Source of the DNA: Gammaproteobacteria bacterium
Lineage (GTDB): Bacteria > Pseudomonadota > Gammaproteobacteria > Pseudomonadales > Azotimanducaceae
Direction of reading: 5' to 3'
NCBI GenBank assembly: GCA_009842245.1
Contig: VYFT01000009.1
Span: 1-55,257 of the forward strand
Length of the DNA stretch: 55,257 nucleotides
Made by a program: the position numbers and the translations under genes. Every line of letters begins with the position of its first letter. The first letter of the stretch is position 1. The notes under the pieces are model-generated. The model saw nothing but the letters and a program-made list of their open reading frames with translations, ran no database searches and had not been told where the DNA came from. Shown in pieces: positions 16,635 through 26,628 of the stretch.

Positions 16635-18455
16635 ATGCAGAGTACGAATATGGATACTTCACACACCGAGTCTAGGCAAATCCAGATCAAGGATTTGATC
16701 GACATAGGACAAGAACAAGGATATCTGACAGTCGATGAAATCAACGAATTTCTTGACGACGATTCCTCACGCGAGAACTTGCTAGATAACGTAATCAACT
16801 TGCTGTGTAATCTAGAAATTCCGATACACGGTCTACGCGATGACTTTGAAGTGTCGACAGAGCCGCCCACAACTCGAGCATCCGACTTTGAATCTGATCC
16901 GAATTCCACCGTTATTAACGTACGTGAGACGCGTAATGGTGAGAGTGCGAACCTCTCTCACACCTACCTACGTGGGCTACGAAAAAGTTCCTTACTATCA
17001 CGCAACGAAGAAATTGAGATCGCAATACGCTATGAAGAAGGTCTGCGAGAAGAATCAGCCGCGGCCGCACGGTTTCCCGGCGTCGTAGAACGGTTGCTGA
17101 CTCGACAAGGGAAGACCCGACGAGAGCAAAGAATTAAAAGCGTTGTAATCGGATTTCTCGACCCGTTGCACACAGTAATCCCTGCGAATGCACCTCGTTC
17201 GGTTTCTCCACAAGAAACAAATGGAACAAGAAATAACAACATCGATCCCAAGGTTATTCAGATTCGGTTTACGGAACTAAAAAGAGTCTATGGTAATTTC
17301 AAACGGTCGATCCGACAAAACAGTAAAGTATCGAGAAAGTACTTAGGAGCTCGAAAGAGGTTGTGCAATACATACGCGCGCTTCAAGTTAGTCCCAGAAT
17401 TGCGAAAGGAGCTGCATTCTCTGCCGGAGACATTGCAACAGAAAGTTCACCAACACGAACGCAGGATTTACCAATTGTGTCTCACTAGCGGAATGCCAAA
17501 ATCAAAATTGGTAGATCACGCAATGGCGAACGTGCAATGGATCAATCAAGAGATCAAGTCCAAACAACCCTGGAGCACTGGCTTAAAAGTAACGCGTGGC
17601 GATATCGTAAAGTCGCAAAAGTTCATTAACAACCTACTAAAACGAGCAGGAGTCACTCGATGCGAATTGAATGAAATCATCGAGCATATGCAGAGCGGCG
17701 CGAGAAAAGCAGCGAATGCGAAACAGGACATGGTGCGTTCAAATTTAAGACTCGTAATTTCTATCGCTAGAAAGCTCTCCAATCGAGGTCCGTATCTCTT
17801 GGACTTGATTCAAGAAGGAAATATTGGACTATTGAAAGCCGTCGAGAAATACGACTACCGACTAGGGTACAAGTTTGCTACATATGCGACGTGGTGGATC
17901 AGACAGGGAGTATCACGTTATATCGCTGAGAACGCACAAACCATAAGAATTCCCGCACATCTCGTAGAAACCATGAAGCGTCTGAATAGAACTCATCGTC
18001 AATTGGTACAAGAACTAGGAAGAGACCCAACGGTAGCAGAACTTAGCGATAAATCAAAAATCAGTCATAAGAAAATACACCAGATTCAGCGAGTGTGTGT
18101 GGAGGCGATCTCTATAGATGCACCTGTTCAGCAAGATAGCGAAAATTCAATCGGAGACTTTCTAGACGACCCTAACGCGATTGGTCCAGCCGAAAAGGCT
18201 ACAACTGCCAATTTACACGTCATAATCACCGAGTTGCTTAAAGAATTAAACGATGAAGAGTCGGAGATCCTAAGAATGCGCTTTGGTGTTGGCTTAGCGC
18301 GGGAATATTCCTTGGAGGAAATTAAAGAGCTACTCAACGTCACGAAAGAGCAGGTTAGAAAAGTAGAAGCTGCTGCACTGCGTAAACTACGCAATCCAAA
18401 AATGTCTGAACATCTCCGGGGATTCTTACAAGACAAGAACGGCGAGTCTATCTGA
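16635..18455 (+). CDS. Second full-length RpoD-like sigma-70 factor, divergent paralogue
   Basis: About 606 residues with the same layout as RpoD, including a region 1.1-like start ([20 protein letters not shown]), the long insert, regions 2, 3 and 4, and a tail ([10 protein letters not shown]) like that of E. coli RpoD. The core is well kept ([45 protein letters not shown]). Contact regions differ: region 1.2 reads [11 protein letters not shown] instead of [11 protein letters not shown]; the -10 helix reads [11 protein letters not shown] instead of [11 protein letters not shown]; the -35 helix reads [18 protein letters not shown] instead of [18 protein letters not shown]. It probably reads a modified promoter set. 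Start: ATG 16635 chosen to match RpoD; ATG 16650 and TTG 16584 are alternatives. It is too long and carries region 1.1, so it is not RpoS or RpoH. Confidence 0.88.
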   Translation: MQSTNMDTSHTESRQIQIKDLIDIGQEQGYLTVDEINEFLDDDSSRENLLDNVINLLCNLEIPIHGLRDDFEVSTEPPTTRASDFESDPNSTVINVRETRNGESANLSHTYLRGLRKSSLLSRNEEIEIAIRYEEGLREESAAAARFPGVVERLLTRQGKTRREQRIKSVVIGFLDPLHTVIPANAPRSVSPQETNGTRNNNIDPKVIQIRFTELKRVYGNFKRSIRQNSKVSRKYLGARKRLCNTYARFKLVPELRKELHSLPETLQQKVHQHERRIYQLCLTSGMPKSKLVDHAMANVQWINQEIKSKQPWSTGLKVTRGDIVKSQKFINNLLKRAGVTRCELNEIIEHMQSGARKAANAKQDMVRSNLRLVISIARKLSNRGPYLLDLIQEGNIGLLKAVEKYDYRLGYKFATYATWWIRQGVSRYIAENAQTIRIPAHLVETMKRLNRTHRQLVQELGRDPTVAELSDKSKISHKKIHQIQRVCVEAISIDAPVQQDSENSIGDFLDDPNAIGPAEKATTANLHVIITELLKELNDEESEILRMRFGVGLAREYSLEEIKELLNVTKEQVRKVEAAALRKLRNPKMSEHLRGFLQDKNGESI

Positions 18456-18528
18456 TCTAAGCGGTTCACATCCTTTTGGGGATGCCACCTAAGTCAAACT
18501 AAGTAAACGTACTTGTCTTTCCTCTAGG

Positions 18529-18561
18529 TCGAAATTCTGCATTTCAAATGCACAATTTCGA
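18529..18561. terminator. Strong hairpin between convergent second sigma gene and glyQS
   Basis: Outer stem TCGAAATT/AATTTCGA (8 bp), a 2x2 internal loop, then inner stem GCATTT/AAATGC with a one-base loop. It lies 74 bases after the sigma stop and 86 bases past the glyQS stop, so it could serve both. A second repeat, CATCC/GGATG, is at 18467-18482. No long T-run is present. Confidence 0.45.
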
Positions 18562-18647
18562 CTGTTTAACACTGATACTTGCGTGAGCTTGAGCGTGTCT
18601 CAAAAAGCGGGTACAGGACACTCAACGTCGTCCTAACATTCTCATCC

Positions 18648-20015
18648 CTACGCACTGTTCCGAATCATCTCAGTCACGAACGAACCTAACTCTTGCGTAT
18701 CTATTCGCTGTTGCAACATCGTGTCTCGATCTCGCACGGTGACTGTGTTGTCTTCCAGAGTTTCAAAATCCACCGTCACGCAAAGCGGCGTACCCGCTTC
18801 ATCGTGTTTCCGATAACTCTTACCTATGTTTCCAGTGTTTTCAAAGAACATTCGACCTAGTTTAAGCTTCTGTAATTGTCGCACAATATTGCGCGCAACC
18901 TCGACAATACCATCGTGATTCTTCTTCAATGGTATCACCGCTACTTTGATCGGCGACAGGTGTGGCCGCAAGCGAAGCACGGTGCGCGCCGAGCCATTGT
19001 CTAATTGCTCAATTTCGTACGCTTCGTTGAGGACCGCCAGAATCCCTCTATCTACACCTGCGGATGGTTCAATGACGTAAGGTACAAACCAACTATTGTT
19101 ATTTCGATCGTGTAAAGCCAAACGTGTCGTAGAGTCTGGATTGTCCTCCACCTTCGCTTGTATGTTGAGCTCGCTTTGCTGTTTTGTATGAGAGCCTAAG
19201 TCAAAATCCGTTCGATTCGCAATTCCTTCGAGTTCTTCCACACCGTGCGGAAACGGGTACATAAGGTCAATCGTGGCTTTGGAGTAGTGTGACAATTCTG
19301 ATTGAGGTACTTCATAGAGCGATAGTCGCTCCCGTGCAACGCCTTGTGCCTCCCACCAGTTCAGTCTTTCCTCAACCCAACGGCGATGCCAGTCTTCGTC
19401 GGTGCCCGGTTGTACGAAGTACTCCAACTCCATGATTTCCAGCTCGCGCACGCGAAAAATGAAATTTCGTGGGGTAATTTCGTTGCGAAACGCTTTACCG
19501 ATTTGCGCGATACCGAAAGGTACGGTGCGAGCAGTAGCATCAATGATGTTCTTGAAATTTGCAAAAATGTGTTGCGCCGTTTCCGGACGAAGATATGCAA
19601 AACTACTCGAGTCTTCCACGGGTCCTACATTCGTCTTGAACATAAGGTTAAAGGGTCGCGGTTCCGTGAGTTCCGTGGACCCGCAGTGAGGACACTTGTC
19701 GGAAGACAAAGAATCGTACCGACTACGTCTTTTACACTCTCGACAATCAACCAATGGATCCGTGAACGTAGCCTCGTGGCCAGAGTATTGAAGTACTTTT
19801 TGGTGGGTCAATATTGATGCGTCGATACCTTCGACGTCATCACGCTCGTAGACCATGGTTTGCCACCATGCGGTCTTGAAATTGTTTTTTAATTCAACAC
19901 CTAGTGGGCCATAGTCATATATTCCTTGAAGGCCTCCATAGAGTTCACTTGATTGGAAAATAAACCCACGGCGTTTGCATAGACTCGTGAGCTCTTCCAT
20001 TGTCTTCGCGGTCAT
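18648..20015 (-). CDS. glyQS: Glycyl-tRNA synthetase, homodimeric (alpha2) type
   Basis: Charges tRNA-Gly. The 455-residue chain is the single-gene class II form, not the separate GlyQ and GlyS subunits of most gammaproteobacteria. Visible: an N-terminal [18 protein letters not shown], a zinc-knuckle-like [11 protein letters not shown]...CPHCGS (about residues 95-120), motif 2 [17 protein letters not shown] near 190, motif 3 [15 protein letters not shown] near 320, and a C-terminal anticodon-binding domain with [12 protein letters not shown]. No glyQ or glyS lies in the window. It is the last gene of the long minus-strand array, 124 bases after rmuC. Lateral gain is plausible but not shown. 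Confidence 0.93.
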   Translation of the reverse strand: MTAKTMEELTSLCKRRGFIFQSSELYGGLQGIYDYGPLGVELKNNFKTAWWQTMVYERDDVEGIDASILTHQKVLQYSGHEATFTDPLVDCRECKRRSRYDSLSSDKCPHCGSTELTEPRPFNLMFKTNVGPVEDSSSFAYLRPETAQHIFANFKNIIDATARTVPFGIAQIGKAFRNEITPRNFIFRVRELEIMELEYFVQPGTDEDWHRRWVEERLNWWEAQGVARERLSLYEVPQSELSHYSKATIDLMYPFPHGVEELEGIANRTDFDLGSHTKQQSELNIQAKVEDNPDSTTRLALHDRNNNSWFVPYVIEPSAGVDRGILAVLNEAYEIEQLDNGSARTVLRLRPHLSPIKVAVIPLKKNHDGIVEVARNIVRQLQKLKLGRMFFENTGNIGKSYRKHDEAGTPLCVTVDFETLEDNTVTVRDRDTMLQQRIDTQELGSFVTEMIRNSA

Positions 20016-20139
20016 TTTGTTAGCAAGAAATACTGAATGATGTGTGTATTCGAGACGTGATTGTATGTAGTCACGGTATTACCAAGTTCTTATACTGACG
20101 GTGTCGCGATTGGAAACTAGTGCTCGAAGTTGCGAGGGA

Positions 20140-21093
20140 TTAGCCTAAATCTTGTACCTTCGTTATTGAGGCTACTATTTTCTTACCCGATGTGTTCAAA
20201 TCATTCAAGTCACGTTGGGTTTGGTCAAAGTGTTGACCTAACTTCGTAAGGCGTTCGTTGAATCGATTCACGTCTTCGGCAATGACGCCCAGTCGTGTTC
20301 GAATGTCATCAGCTCGTTTGCGAATGTCCACATCCCTAAAGATTGATCGCAAGGTAACAACTGTAGCCATCATGGTTGACGGGCTCACAATATACACACG
20401 ATATTTCTGTGACTCCTGCACGATCTCAGGAAGTTCGCCATGGATCATGGAATACACCGCTTCAGAGGGTAAAAACATGAGCGCACAGTCGGCGGTCGTC
20501 CCCTCAATGATGTACTTCTCGCTTATATCCCGAAGATGCCGCCGCAGACTTGCCAGCAATTCTCTCTTTGCTTGCTTCTGACTCGCCTCGTCAGATGCCT
20601 GTCGATACGCAATGAAACTTTCCAAGGGAAACTTGGAGTCTACAGCTAGGTGCCCGGAAGGTTCTGGCATCTTCAACAAACAGTCCACCCTCGTAGTGGA
20701 GTCTTTTTTGGTGTTTTCGAGGGTCGCTTGAAAGTCATAGAACTCCGCCGGTAACGCGTCTTTGACTATATCTTTTAATTGAGTCTCTCCTACATGGCCA
20801 CGCGCTTGCTTGTTAGTCATAAGATCGTTCAACGTTTGAAGACCTTGCGACAAATCTTGAATACTACGTTGCGATTCGAGTATCTGACCGAGCGATTGTT
20901 GCACTCCTTGGAGATGAGAGACTGTTTGGTGTAGATTTCCCGAAAACCGTTCTTCCAGTGCGCGTGTCTGGGTCTGTTCGAGTTCACCTAGTCTATCTGC
21001 TAGCTGACGAGATTCCCGTTTAAGTACAACAATCACACCAAGAGAAACTAGTACCACTAGGACAATAACAGTAACACTTAGCCAGAGTTCCAT
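20140..21093 (-). CDS. rmuC: DNA recombination protein RmuC
   Basis: Membrane-anchored protein thought to limit DNA rearrangements between short inverted repeats. The 317 residues begin with one membrane helix (WLSVTVIVLVVLVSLGVIVV), then a coiled-coil region rich in Q and L (about 30-95), and a nuclease-like core with VDSKFPLESFIAYR (about 150) and IVSPSTMMATVVTLRSIFRD (about 235). The C-terminal RFNERLTKLGQHFDQ is also typical. It is shorter than E. coli RmuC (about 475 residues), mainly in the coiled coil. It lies 51 bases after the ankyrin lipoprotein gene. Confidence 0.92.
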   Translation of the reverse strand: MELWLSVTVIVLVVLVSLGVIVVLKRESRQLADRLGELEQTQTRALEERFSGNLHQTVSHLQGVQQSLGQILESQRSIQDLSQGLQTLNDLMTNKQARGHVGETQLKDIVKDALPAEFYDFQATLENTKKDSTTRVDCLLKMPEPSGHLAVDSKFPLESFIAYRQASDEASQKQAKRELLASLRRHLRDISEKYIIEGTTADCALMFLPSEAVYSMIHGELPEIVQESQKYRVYIVSPSTMMATVVTLRSIFRDVDIRKRADDIRTRLGVIAEDVNRFNERLTKLGQHFDQTQRDLNDLNTSGKKIVASITKVQDLG

Positions 21094-21144
21094 GATTACC
21101 TTCGATCAGAGCTGCGTAAGGCTACAGGTCTATTGTTGTTGCAG

Positions 21145-22143
21145 TTAGTCGACACCGTTTTGTGCATCCCGCCGAACCTTTATCAGTTCTTTGACTTTCA
21201 CCCGTGCGTTCTTGAGTTCTTCTTCCTCAAGTGCCAGTCCGATTAATGTAGCTATTCTGTTGGTAAGGTCCCAGTCTAGTTGAAGAGCCCCGTTCAGGTC
21301 TGTGCCTTGATAGTTGACAGTAGATACATCGGCGGCATTCTCTAAAAGAACTTTCGCAATCTCTTCATATCCGAACAGAGCGGCGACTAATAGTGCTGTC
21401 GAACCAATTGAATCACGCGCCTCAGTGTCAGCACCAATCTCCAAGAGATATTTCACAGTATCCACTTGCCCGAGTGCGGAGGCCGCGACAAGAATGGGAC
21501 TACCATCAGGAGTAACTATAGTTTCTATATCGTCGACTCCTTCGACATGCCTCTTGACCAAGTCTAAGCGATCCATTGCTAACGCAACCCAAATGTCTTC
21601 TTCCGCGGCTCGTTCCCGCGCGTTTAACAATATTGCTCGCACCTTTTCGCGACCAGTTTCAACCGACTCTCGGGTAACGCCTAGCTGATAAACCTCGTTT
21701 GCGTAATAGTTAGTCATTCGCCAGTTTATCGCAATAGCATCCATCACGTCTTCACCGATAACATTTCGATGAAACAAATCAGCACCACCCGCGATGAGCA
21801 CTTGAACGGTGTCCGCTGCACCAAGAAACGCGGCGGTAATCAAGCATGAGTTTCCAACGACGTCGCTTCCGTTTACGTCTGCCCCATTCTCAATCAGCAA
21901 CTCAGCAACTCTCGCTTTATCGTGCAAAACCGCGTGCATGAGCGGTAACCGATTGTCCGATTCTCGACCGGCATTGATATCGACATCTTCTCGTAAGAAC
22001 TTCTTAATCGCCTCGATATCTTCAGCCACGATCGCATCCCACACGTTCTCATACCCCACGTCGACGTATGAACAAGACAACGAACTCAGTCCCATGACAA
22101 ATACGAGAGCGCGAAAAGAGAACTTGAACAACGACGGATTCAT
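21145..22143 (-). CDS. Ankyrin-repeat lipoprotein
   Basis: Predicted envelope lipoprotein of 332 residues: a signal peptide ends in the lipobox LSSLSC (about residue 24). It contains two blocks of ankyrin repeats, about residues 35-135 (LLIENGADVNGSDVVGN and similar) and 205-300 (LLEIGADTEARDSIGST, LLENAADVSTVNYQGT), separated by a helical stretch. Each block is followed by a similar piece (AINWRMTNYYANEVYQLG and LDWDLTNRIATLIGLALEE), which suggests an internal duplication. Ankyrin repeats bind proteins; the partner is unknown. Its ATG overlaps the helicase stop by four bases, an odd pairing of an envelope protein with a nucleic-acid motor. Confidence 0.85.
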   Translation of the reverse strand: MNPSLFKFSFRALVFVMGLSSLSCSYVDVGYENVWDAIVAEDIEAIKKFLREDVDINAGRESDNRLPLMHAVLHDKARVAELLIENGADVNGSDVVGNSCLITAAFLGAADTVQVLIAGGADLFHRNVIGEDVMDAIAINWRMTNYYANEVYQLGVTRESVETGREKVRAILLNARERAAEEDIWVALAMDRLDLVKRHVEGVDDIETIVTPDGSPILVAASALGQVDTVKYLLEIGADTEARDSIGSTALLVAALFGYEEIAKVLLENAADVSTVNYQGTDLNGALQLDWDLTNRIATLIGLALEEEELKNARVKVKELIKVRRDAQNGVD

Positions 22144-25100
22144 CGAAGTTCCACAATCTCTCTAATCTCTTCGGTGGACAACTCCGTGATCGAAATTTCG
22201 CCGTCCGATACGGTCATCTCAGCTAGTGCTTTTTTATCCACAATCATTTCGTTAATTCTCTCTTCAAAAGTGTTTTCCGTTATCAAGCGATGCACGAGAA
22301 CATTCTTAGTCTGACCAATGCGGAACGCCCTATCCGTTGCTTGGTTTTCTACAGCTGGGTTCCACCAAAGGTCATAATGCACTACTTGGTTGGCCGCGGT
22401 CAAATTTACTCCGGTGCCACCGGCCTTAAGCGAAAGCACCATTGCTCGCGACTTGCTGTCGTTCTGGAAAGAGTCTATCATTTTATCGCGCATCTTGCGA
22501 GACACACCGCCATGTAAGAACGCAGGTTCGAAACCGAACTCAGATTCGACGCAAGACACAAGCTGTTCCCCCATCTTAGCGAATTGCGTGAAGACGAGGA
22601 CTTTTTCATCTGCGTCCAGAGCTTCTCCAAGAATGTCGACGAGTAGAGACAGTTTGCCGGACTCTTCGGTTGACTTGTAGTCCCGCTTAAGGAAATGACT
22701 AGGTGAATTGCAAATCTGTTTCAATCGCAACATCAGATTCAGCACACTGGCGTTCCGTTTGATCTTTGACTCTGCTTCGTCGATTTTTTGCATGGTATCA
22801 TCAACGGTTTTTTGATATAGCGCAGCTTGTTCGGAAGTTAGCGAACAGAATCTATTGGACTCGATCTTGTCCGGTAGGTCGCTGATGATCGACTTATCAC
22901 TTTTGACCCTCCTAAGTATGAACGGAGCGGTGACTTTTCGGAAGCTCTCCAGTGCTTCTTGATTCCGATCTAGCTCGATAGATCTCGCAAATGAATCAGA
23001 AAACTTCTTTCTAGATCCCAGGTATTGCGGCATCGCGAAATCAAAAATACTCCAATAGTCAAGAAGTCGATTATCGACCGGAGTCCCACTTAGCGCGATT
23101 TTGGAAGACGCGCGAATTTGCTTAATCGCTTTGGTTTGCTGCGCATCTGGATTCTTAATGTTCTGAGCTTCGTCAATAACTAAGGTTGGGAAGGAGTTCT
23201 CTTTCAACTCATCGACGTCGCTTCTAATCACGCCGTAGCTAGTAAGGATGACATCGCTCTGCAATTGGGTCGCTTCGCGCGCCGTTCCATGGTGAACCGT
23301 AACAGAGAGCGACGGCGCAAATCTCTCAATCTCTTTACGCCAGTTCGTAAGTACGGAAGTAGGTGCGACTACAAGTGCTCCGGAGTCTTTGAGATCACCG
23401 TTCGCTTTCTGATGTAAGAGAAAACTGATTACCTGAATGGTCTTACCTAAGCCCATATCATCGGCGAGCAATGAACCAAAGCCAAATGTGTTGTTTTTAA
23501 CGAGCCACTGAAAACCAACTCGTTGATAAGGTCTAAGCGTACCGCACAGTTCTTTTGGAATCTCAACCGGTTCGACCTGCATGATCGAGGTTAACAGTTC
23601 ATTAAAGGAGTCATCCACTTCAACGTCAGCCTCATCGAATTCCTCAGCTAGGCCAGCTCGAAGAATGTCCATAGACGACATCGAATTTGGCAATTCGTCC
23701 AATCTGTTCGCAAGATCGCTCGCTTCGTCCGAATCGATGAATACGTACTCACCGTTAATCTGCACGAGTCCTTGGGCTGCTTCGACCAATCGCAAAAATT
23801 CGGCTTGCGACACTTTGGTTTCACCCAAGGCAACTTGCCAATCGAACGCAACGATGTCGTTTAGTTGTAAATAGCTTTTGACTTCCTCTTTGGACTTGCG
23901 GGAGACTCGAACTGACACCTTTGGCCTCAGGAGTCGATCAAGACTCTTGGGCAGGACTAGATGCACCCCAAGAAGTCTCAGTACTGGTAACACTTGGAGC
24001 AAAATGGGTGTGAATTCAACAAACGTGTACGAACGAACGTCCTCACCACCACCTGCTGATTTCTGTAAAAGAACAGAAAGGTCCGGAAAATAAGTGCTGA
24101 GAAACGTTAGATCGCTTAGTATTCGGGGACCGTCAGGTAAGCTCGTTGCTTTTGCTCCAATTTCTGCGAGAGAGTAGACGTTCATGTCGCGTTCTACTTT
24201 GAAGGTGACACCTAGAAGAAGATCGGTCGAGATTTGTAGTCCGTCGCGCGACAGCTCGTGTGGAACTAAACTTCTATCCGGTGGAACGAGTTCCTCGATG
24301 AACATCAGCACGCGATGTTGTCGATCCCGGAAAGACAAGCAATTCAGCCACCGTTGGACGACTTGTGGAGTATCTCGATATCCGAACCACTTAAATCTGT
24401 GGCGATTGCCGGTGAAAAACCACATTTGTACGGAGTCTTCGTGGTCCTCTTGTGGCGCAAAATGGAATGCTAAGCTAATAAAGTGGGTCAACAACAGATT
24501 CAATATTCCATCAACTTGTTGCTTCGGCTCAATGAAACCGTTGTCCTCCGCCTGTTCGTTACGCAACATATCGAGGGGACAGAGCTCGTAGAGCTGTGTT
24601 ATGATTTCGGTGATCGCGCCATCAATTGTTGCTGCTTCCCAACGAACAGTAGATTCTTCATTTGGATACACGACTACCCGCGGCACGAATGCCTGCTGTG
24701 TCAATAGTTTCAACGCTACACGAAACACTACATACCAAAACACCGCATGTGAGTCGCCTTCGTTTACGGATTGCAACCCATGCGTTCGCAAGCGAAAGAG
24801 GTCTTCAATCCAGTCATGCTGCCATTTATGTACGACCTCTCCTTCAGCATCGACGGAACTAACAAACGAACCAAAAGAATCGATATAGATTGAATGCCCA
24901 GGGTAGTCCCTAACATCAACTGCGTCGTCGCGCAAACCCGGTTCTAATCGCGCGACTCGTAAGCTTGTGCGAGCATATTGATTCTTTAGTATCTCACGGA
25001 AATCGCCCTCATGAAACAGTGGTTGTTCTTGCAACAACGTAAATAACCGGTCGCCCAATTCTGGAATTGCAGAGAGATCAAGATCCAATAAAGCGAGGGG

Positions 25101-25781
25101 TGAGCTTCTTTGTCCAGCGGTTGTTTCGCTAGTAACAGGTTGTGCCAACGTGACTGATTGTTCGTGATGTTCATCATCCCGCACATGTGAACGTTTTTTT
25201 ACTTCGGCCAGCAAATCCATTCCGTGTAAGCGAAAGATTAGGAATGGGTTTTTGTCAATTTCATTCGCAAGTAAATAAATTACCGCCGCTAAATGCTTAC
25301 ACGGTACAGCCCAATCCGGACAGCTACAAGTACCTGTCAGTGAATTCCAATCCTTCGGGAGGAGATCAATGTCGTGCCTTTGCGTCAGTTTGTAGATGTG
25401 TTGTGGCAATTGGCCGTTTAGTAGTTCGCCTAAGACAAACGGATTACTACTGATAGAACGTAAGATTCGCTTCCGCTCACTTTTGGTAAATGATGGAAGT
25501 GCGACCTTGACTGTATATGGATGACGGCGTCTGCCCTTGACTGGGGCGATTACACGGTTTCCTTTGATACCTAAATCACGTACCCGGTCGGGGTTGGCAT
25601 ACAGTCGTCCGCGTGGGATTCGATTCTGGTAGTCGATTCCAATAAACGAATTGAGCCACAGCTTGCCCCACCATGTGCGTCCAAATTTGCTCTCAGGAGG
25701 TGGTGGCGGTTCTCGCCGACGAGGTCGTCTGCGATGTTTTGCGCGTCGATGCGCACGCGCTCGTTGATCTACTGCGTTCAC
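22140..25781 (-). CDS. SWIM zinc-finger / SNF2-family helicase fusion
   Basis: Large cytoplasmic protein of 1213 residues. A basic, proline-rich start leads to WWGKLWLNSF and a SWIM zinc finger, CSCPDWAVPCKHL (C152, C154, C161, H163). The middle 500 residues are poorly conserved. The C-terminal third is a SNF2 motor: Walker A LADDMGLGKTIQ near residue 775, DEAQ box LVIDEAQNIKN near 870, SGTPVDNRL soon after, and motif VI DRAFRIGQTKNV near the end. SNF2 proteins use ATP to move along double-stranded DNA and displace proteins; the bacterial HepA/RapA-like ones act on polymerase or repair. In many bacteria the SWIM protein and this helicase are separate neighbouring genes; here they are one chain. 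xthA lies 46 bases upstream. Confidence 0.9.
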   Translation of the reverse strand: MNAVDQRARAHRRAKHRRRPRRREPPPPPESKFGRTWWGKLWLNSFIGIDYQNRIPRGRLYANPDRVRDLGIKGNRVIAPVKGRRRHPYTVKVALPSFTKSERKRILRSISSNPFVLGELLNGQLPQHIYKLTQRHDIDLLPKDWNSLTGTCSCPDWAVPCKHLAAVIYLLANEIDKNPFLIFRLHGMDLLAEVKKRSHVRDDEHHEQSVTLAQPVTSETTAGQRSSPLALLDLDLSAIPELGDRLFTLLQEQPLFHEGDFREILKNQYARTSLRVARLEPGLRDDAVDVRDYPGHSIYIDSFGSFVSSVDAEGEVVHKWQHDWIEDLFRLRTHGLQSVNEGDSHAVFWYVVFRVALKLLTQQAFVPRVVVYPNEESTVRWEAATIDGAITEIITQLYELCPLDMLRNEQAEDNGFIEPKQQVDGILNLLLTHFISLAFHFAPQEDHEDSVQMWFFTGNRHRFKWFGYRDTPQVVQRWLNCLSFRDRQHRVLMFIEELVPPDRSLVPHELSRDGLQISTDLLLGVTFKVERDMNVYSLAEIGAKATSLPDGPRILSDLTFLSTYFPDLSVLLQKSAGGGEDVRSYTFVEFTPILLQVLPVLRLLGVHLVLPKSLDRLLRPKVSVRVSRKSKEEVKSYLQLNDIVAFDWQVALGETKVSQAEFLRLVEAAQGLVQINGEYVFIDSDEASDLANRLDELPNSMSSMDILRAGLAEEFDEADVEVDDSFNELLTSIMQVEPVEIPKELCGTLRPYQRVGFQWLVKNNTFGFGSLLADDMGLGKTIQVISFLLHQKANGDLKDSGALVVAPTSVLTNWRKEIERFAPSLSVTVHHGTAREATQLQSDVILTSYGVIRSDVDELKENSFPTLVIDEAQNIKNPDAQQTKAIKQIRASSKIALSGTPVDNRLLDYWSIFDFAMPQYLGSRKKFSDSFARSIELDRNQEALESFRKVTAPFILRRVKSDKSIISDLPDKIESNRFCSLTSEQAALYQKTVDDTMQKIDEAESKIKRNASVLNLMLRLKQICNSPSHFLKRDYKSTEESGKLSLLVDILGEALDADEKVLVFTQFAKMGEQLVSCVESEFGFEPAFLHGGVSRKMRDKMIDSFQNDSKSRAMVLSLKAGGTGVNLTAANQVVHYDLWWNPAVENQATDRAFRIGQTKNVLVHRLITENTFEERINEMIVDKKALAEMTVSDGEISITELSTEEIREIVELR

Positions 25782-25827
25782 TAACTACGAAAAATCTTGA
25801 TGTTTGCTAGACTCTACGATCTCAGAG

Positions 25828-26607
25828 TCAAGGACTTGTCAATTCGACATAAACCGGTACGTGATCTGATGGTGTTAAATCGTCAATTCGGTCTCGATAT
25901 TCCTTATCGATAACAACTCTCTCTGTCAATGCGCGCACTTTGGGAGTCCCGTAAATCATGTCGATCCGCAGACCCTCTCCTTTTTCCCAAGAGCCACCCC
26001 GGTAGTCCCACCAAGTGAACTCCTTGGTCCCGGCGTTTAATTCGCGATACAGATCGTGCAATTCCAGTGCTACAAACTTCCAAAGTCTCTCTCTTTCCGC
26101 AATCGTGTGAAACATCTCTCCATCACCCTCTTGCCCTCGCCAAGAATCTCTCGGACTGGGGACGATATTGAAATCACCTCCGATTACCGAAGTATCGTAA
26201 TCTTTAGTTAGCTCTTGCCAATACTTTCCCAAGGAATCGAACCATGTGAGCTTGGAAGCAAAGTCTTTATGTTCTGGATTCTTTCCGTTGGGACAATACA
26301 CAGATGTCATGGTAAAGTCATCAATCTTCGCGGTGATTAACCGCGCACCCGCGTCAGTCTCACCCGGCAGCCCGGTAGTCAGTACTTCCATTTCCTGTCG
26401 CGAAAGTAGGGCTACTCCATTCCAGGCACGTTCACCATGTTGATAGCAGTGGTATCCTAAAGCTTCAAACTGCGCTACCGGAAAAGACATATCTTCGGTC
26501 TTTGTTTCTTGCAATGCCACGACATCCGGTTTGCGTTTGTCTAACCAGTGGCAAACAAGTTCGAATCGTGCCCGAAGACCATTGATGTTCCACGTTGCAA
26601 ATTTCAT
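25828..26607 (-). CDS. xthA: Exodeoxyribonuclease III (AP endonuclease)
   Basis: Base-excision repair enzyme that cuts abasic sites and trims 3' ends. The 259-residue chain shows WNINGLRAR near residue 7, LQETKTED near 35, GGDFNIVPSPRDSW near 145 and the catalytic LTPSDHVPVYVEL at the C-terminus. These carry the metal ligands and the Asp-His pair of the family. The length is standard. It sits 21 bases after the HMG-CoA reductase/mevalonate kinase gene and before the SNF2 helicase in the same direction. Confidence 0.95.
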   Translation of the reverse strand: MKFATWNINGLRARFELVCHWLDKRKPDVVALQETKTEDMSFPVAQFEALGYHCYQHGERAWNGVALLSRQEMEVLTTGLPGETDAGARLITAKIDDFTMTSVYCPNGKNPEHKDFASKLTWFDSLGKYWQELTKDYDTSVIGGDFNIVPSPRDSWRGQEGDGEMFHTIAERERLWKFVALELHDLYRELNAGTKEFTWWDYRGGSWEKGEGLRIDMIYGTPKVRALTERVVIDKEYRDRIDDLTPSDHVPVYVELTSP

Positions 26608-26628
26608 CTAAAACTGTTGGGAGTCATA

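Noticed and set aside
15263-18455. Integrated mobile element using the tRNA as attachment site
   Set aside because: The tRNA 3' end faces rpoD, not the toxin and sigma genes, and no integrase or direct repeat of the tRNA end was seen.
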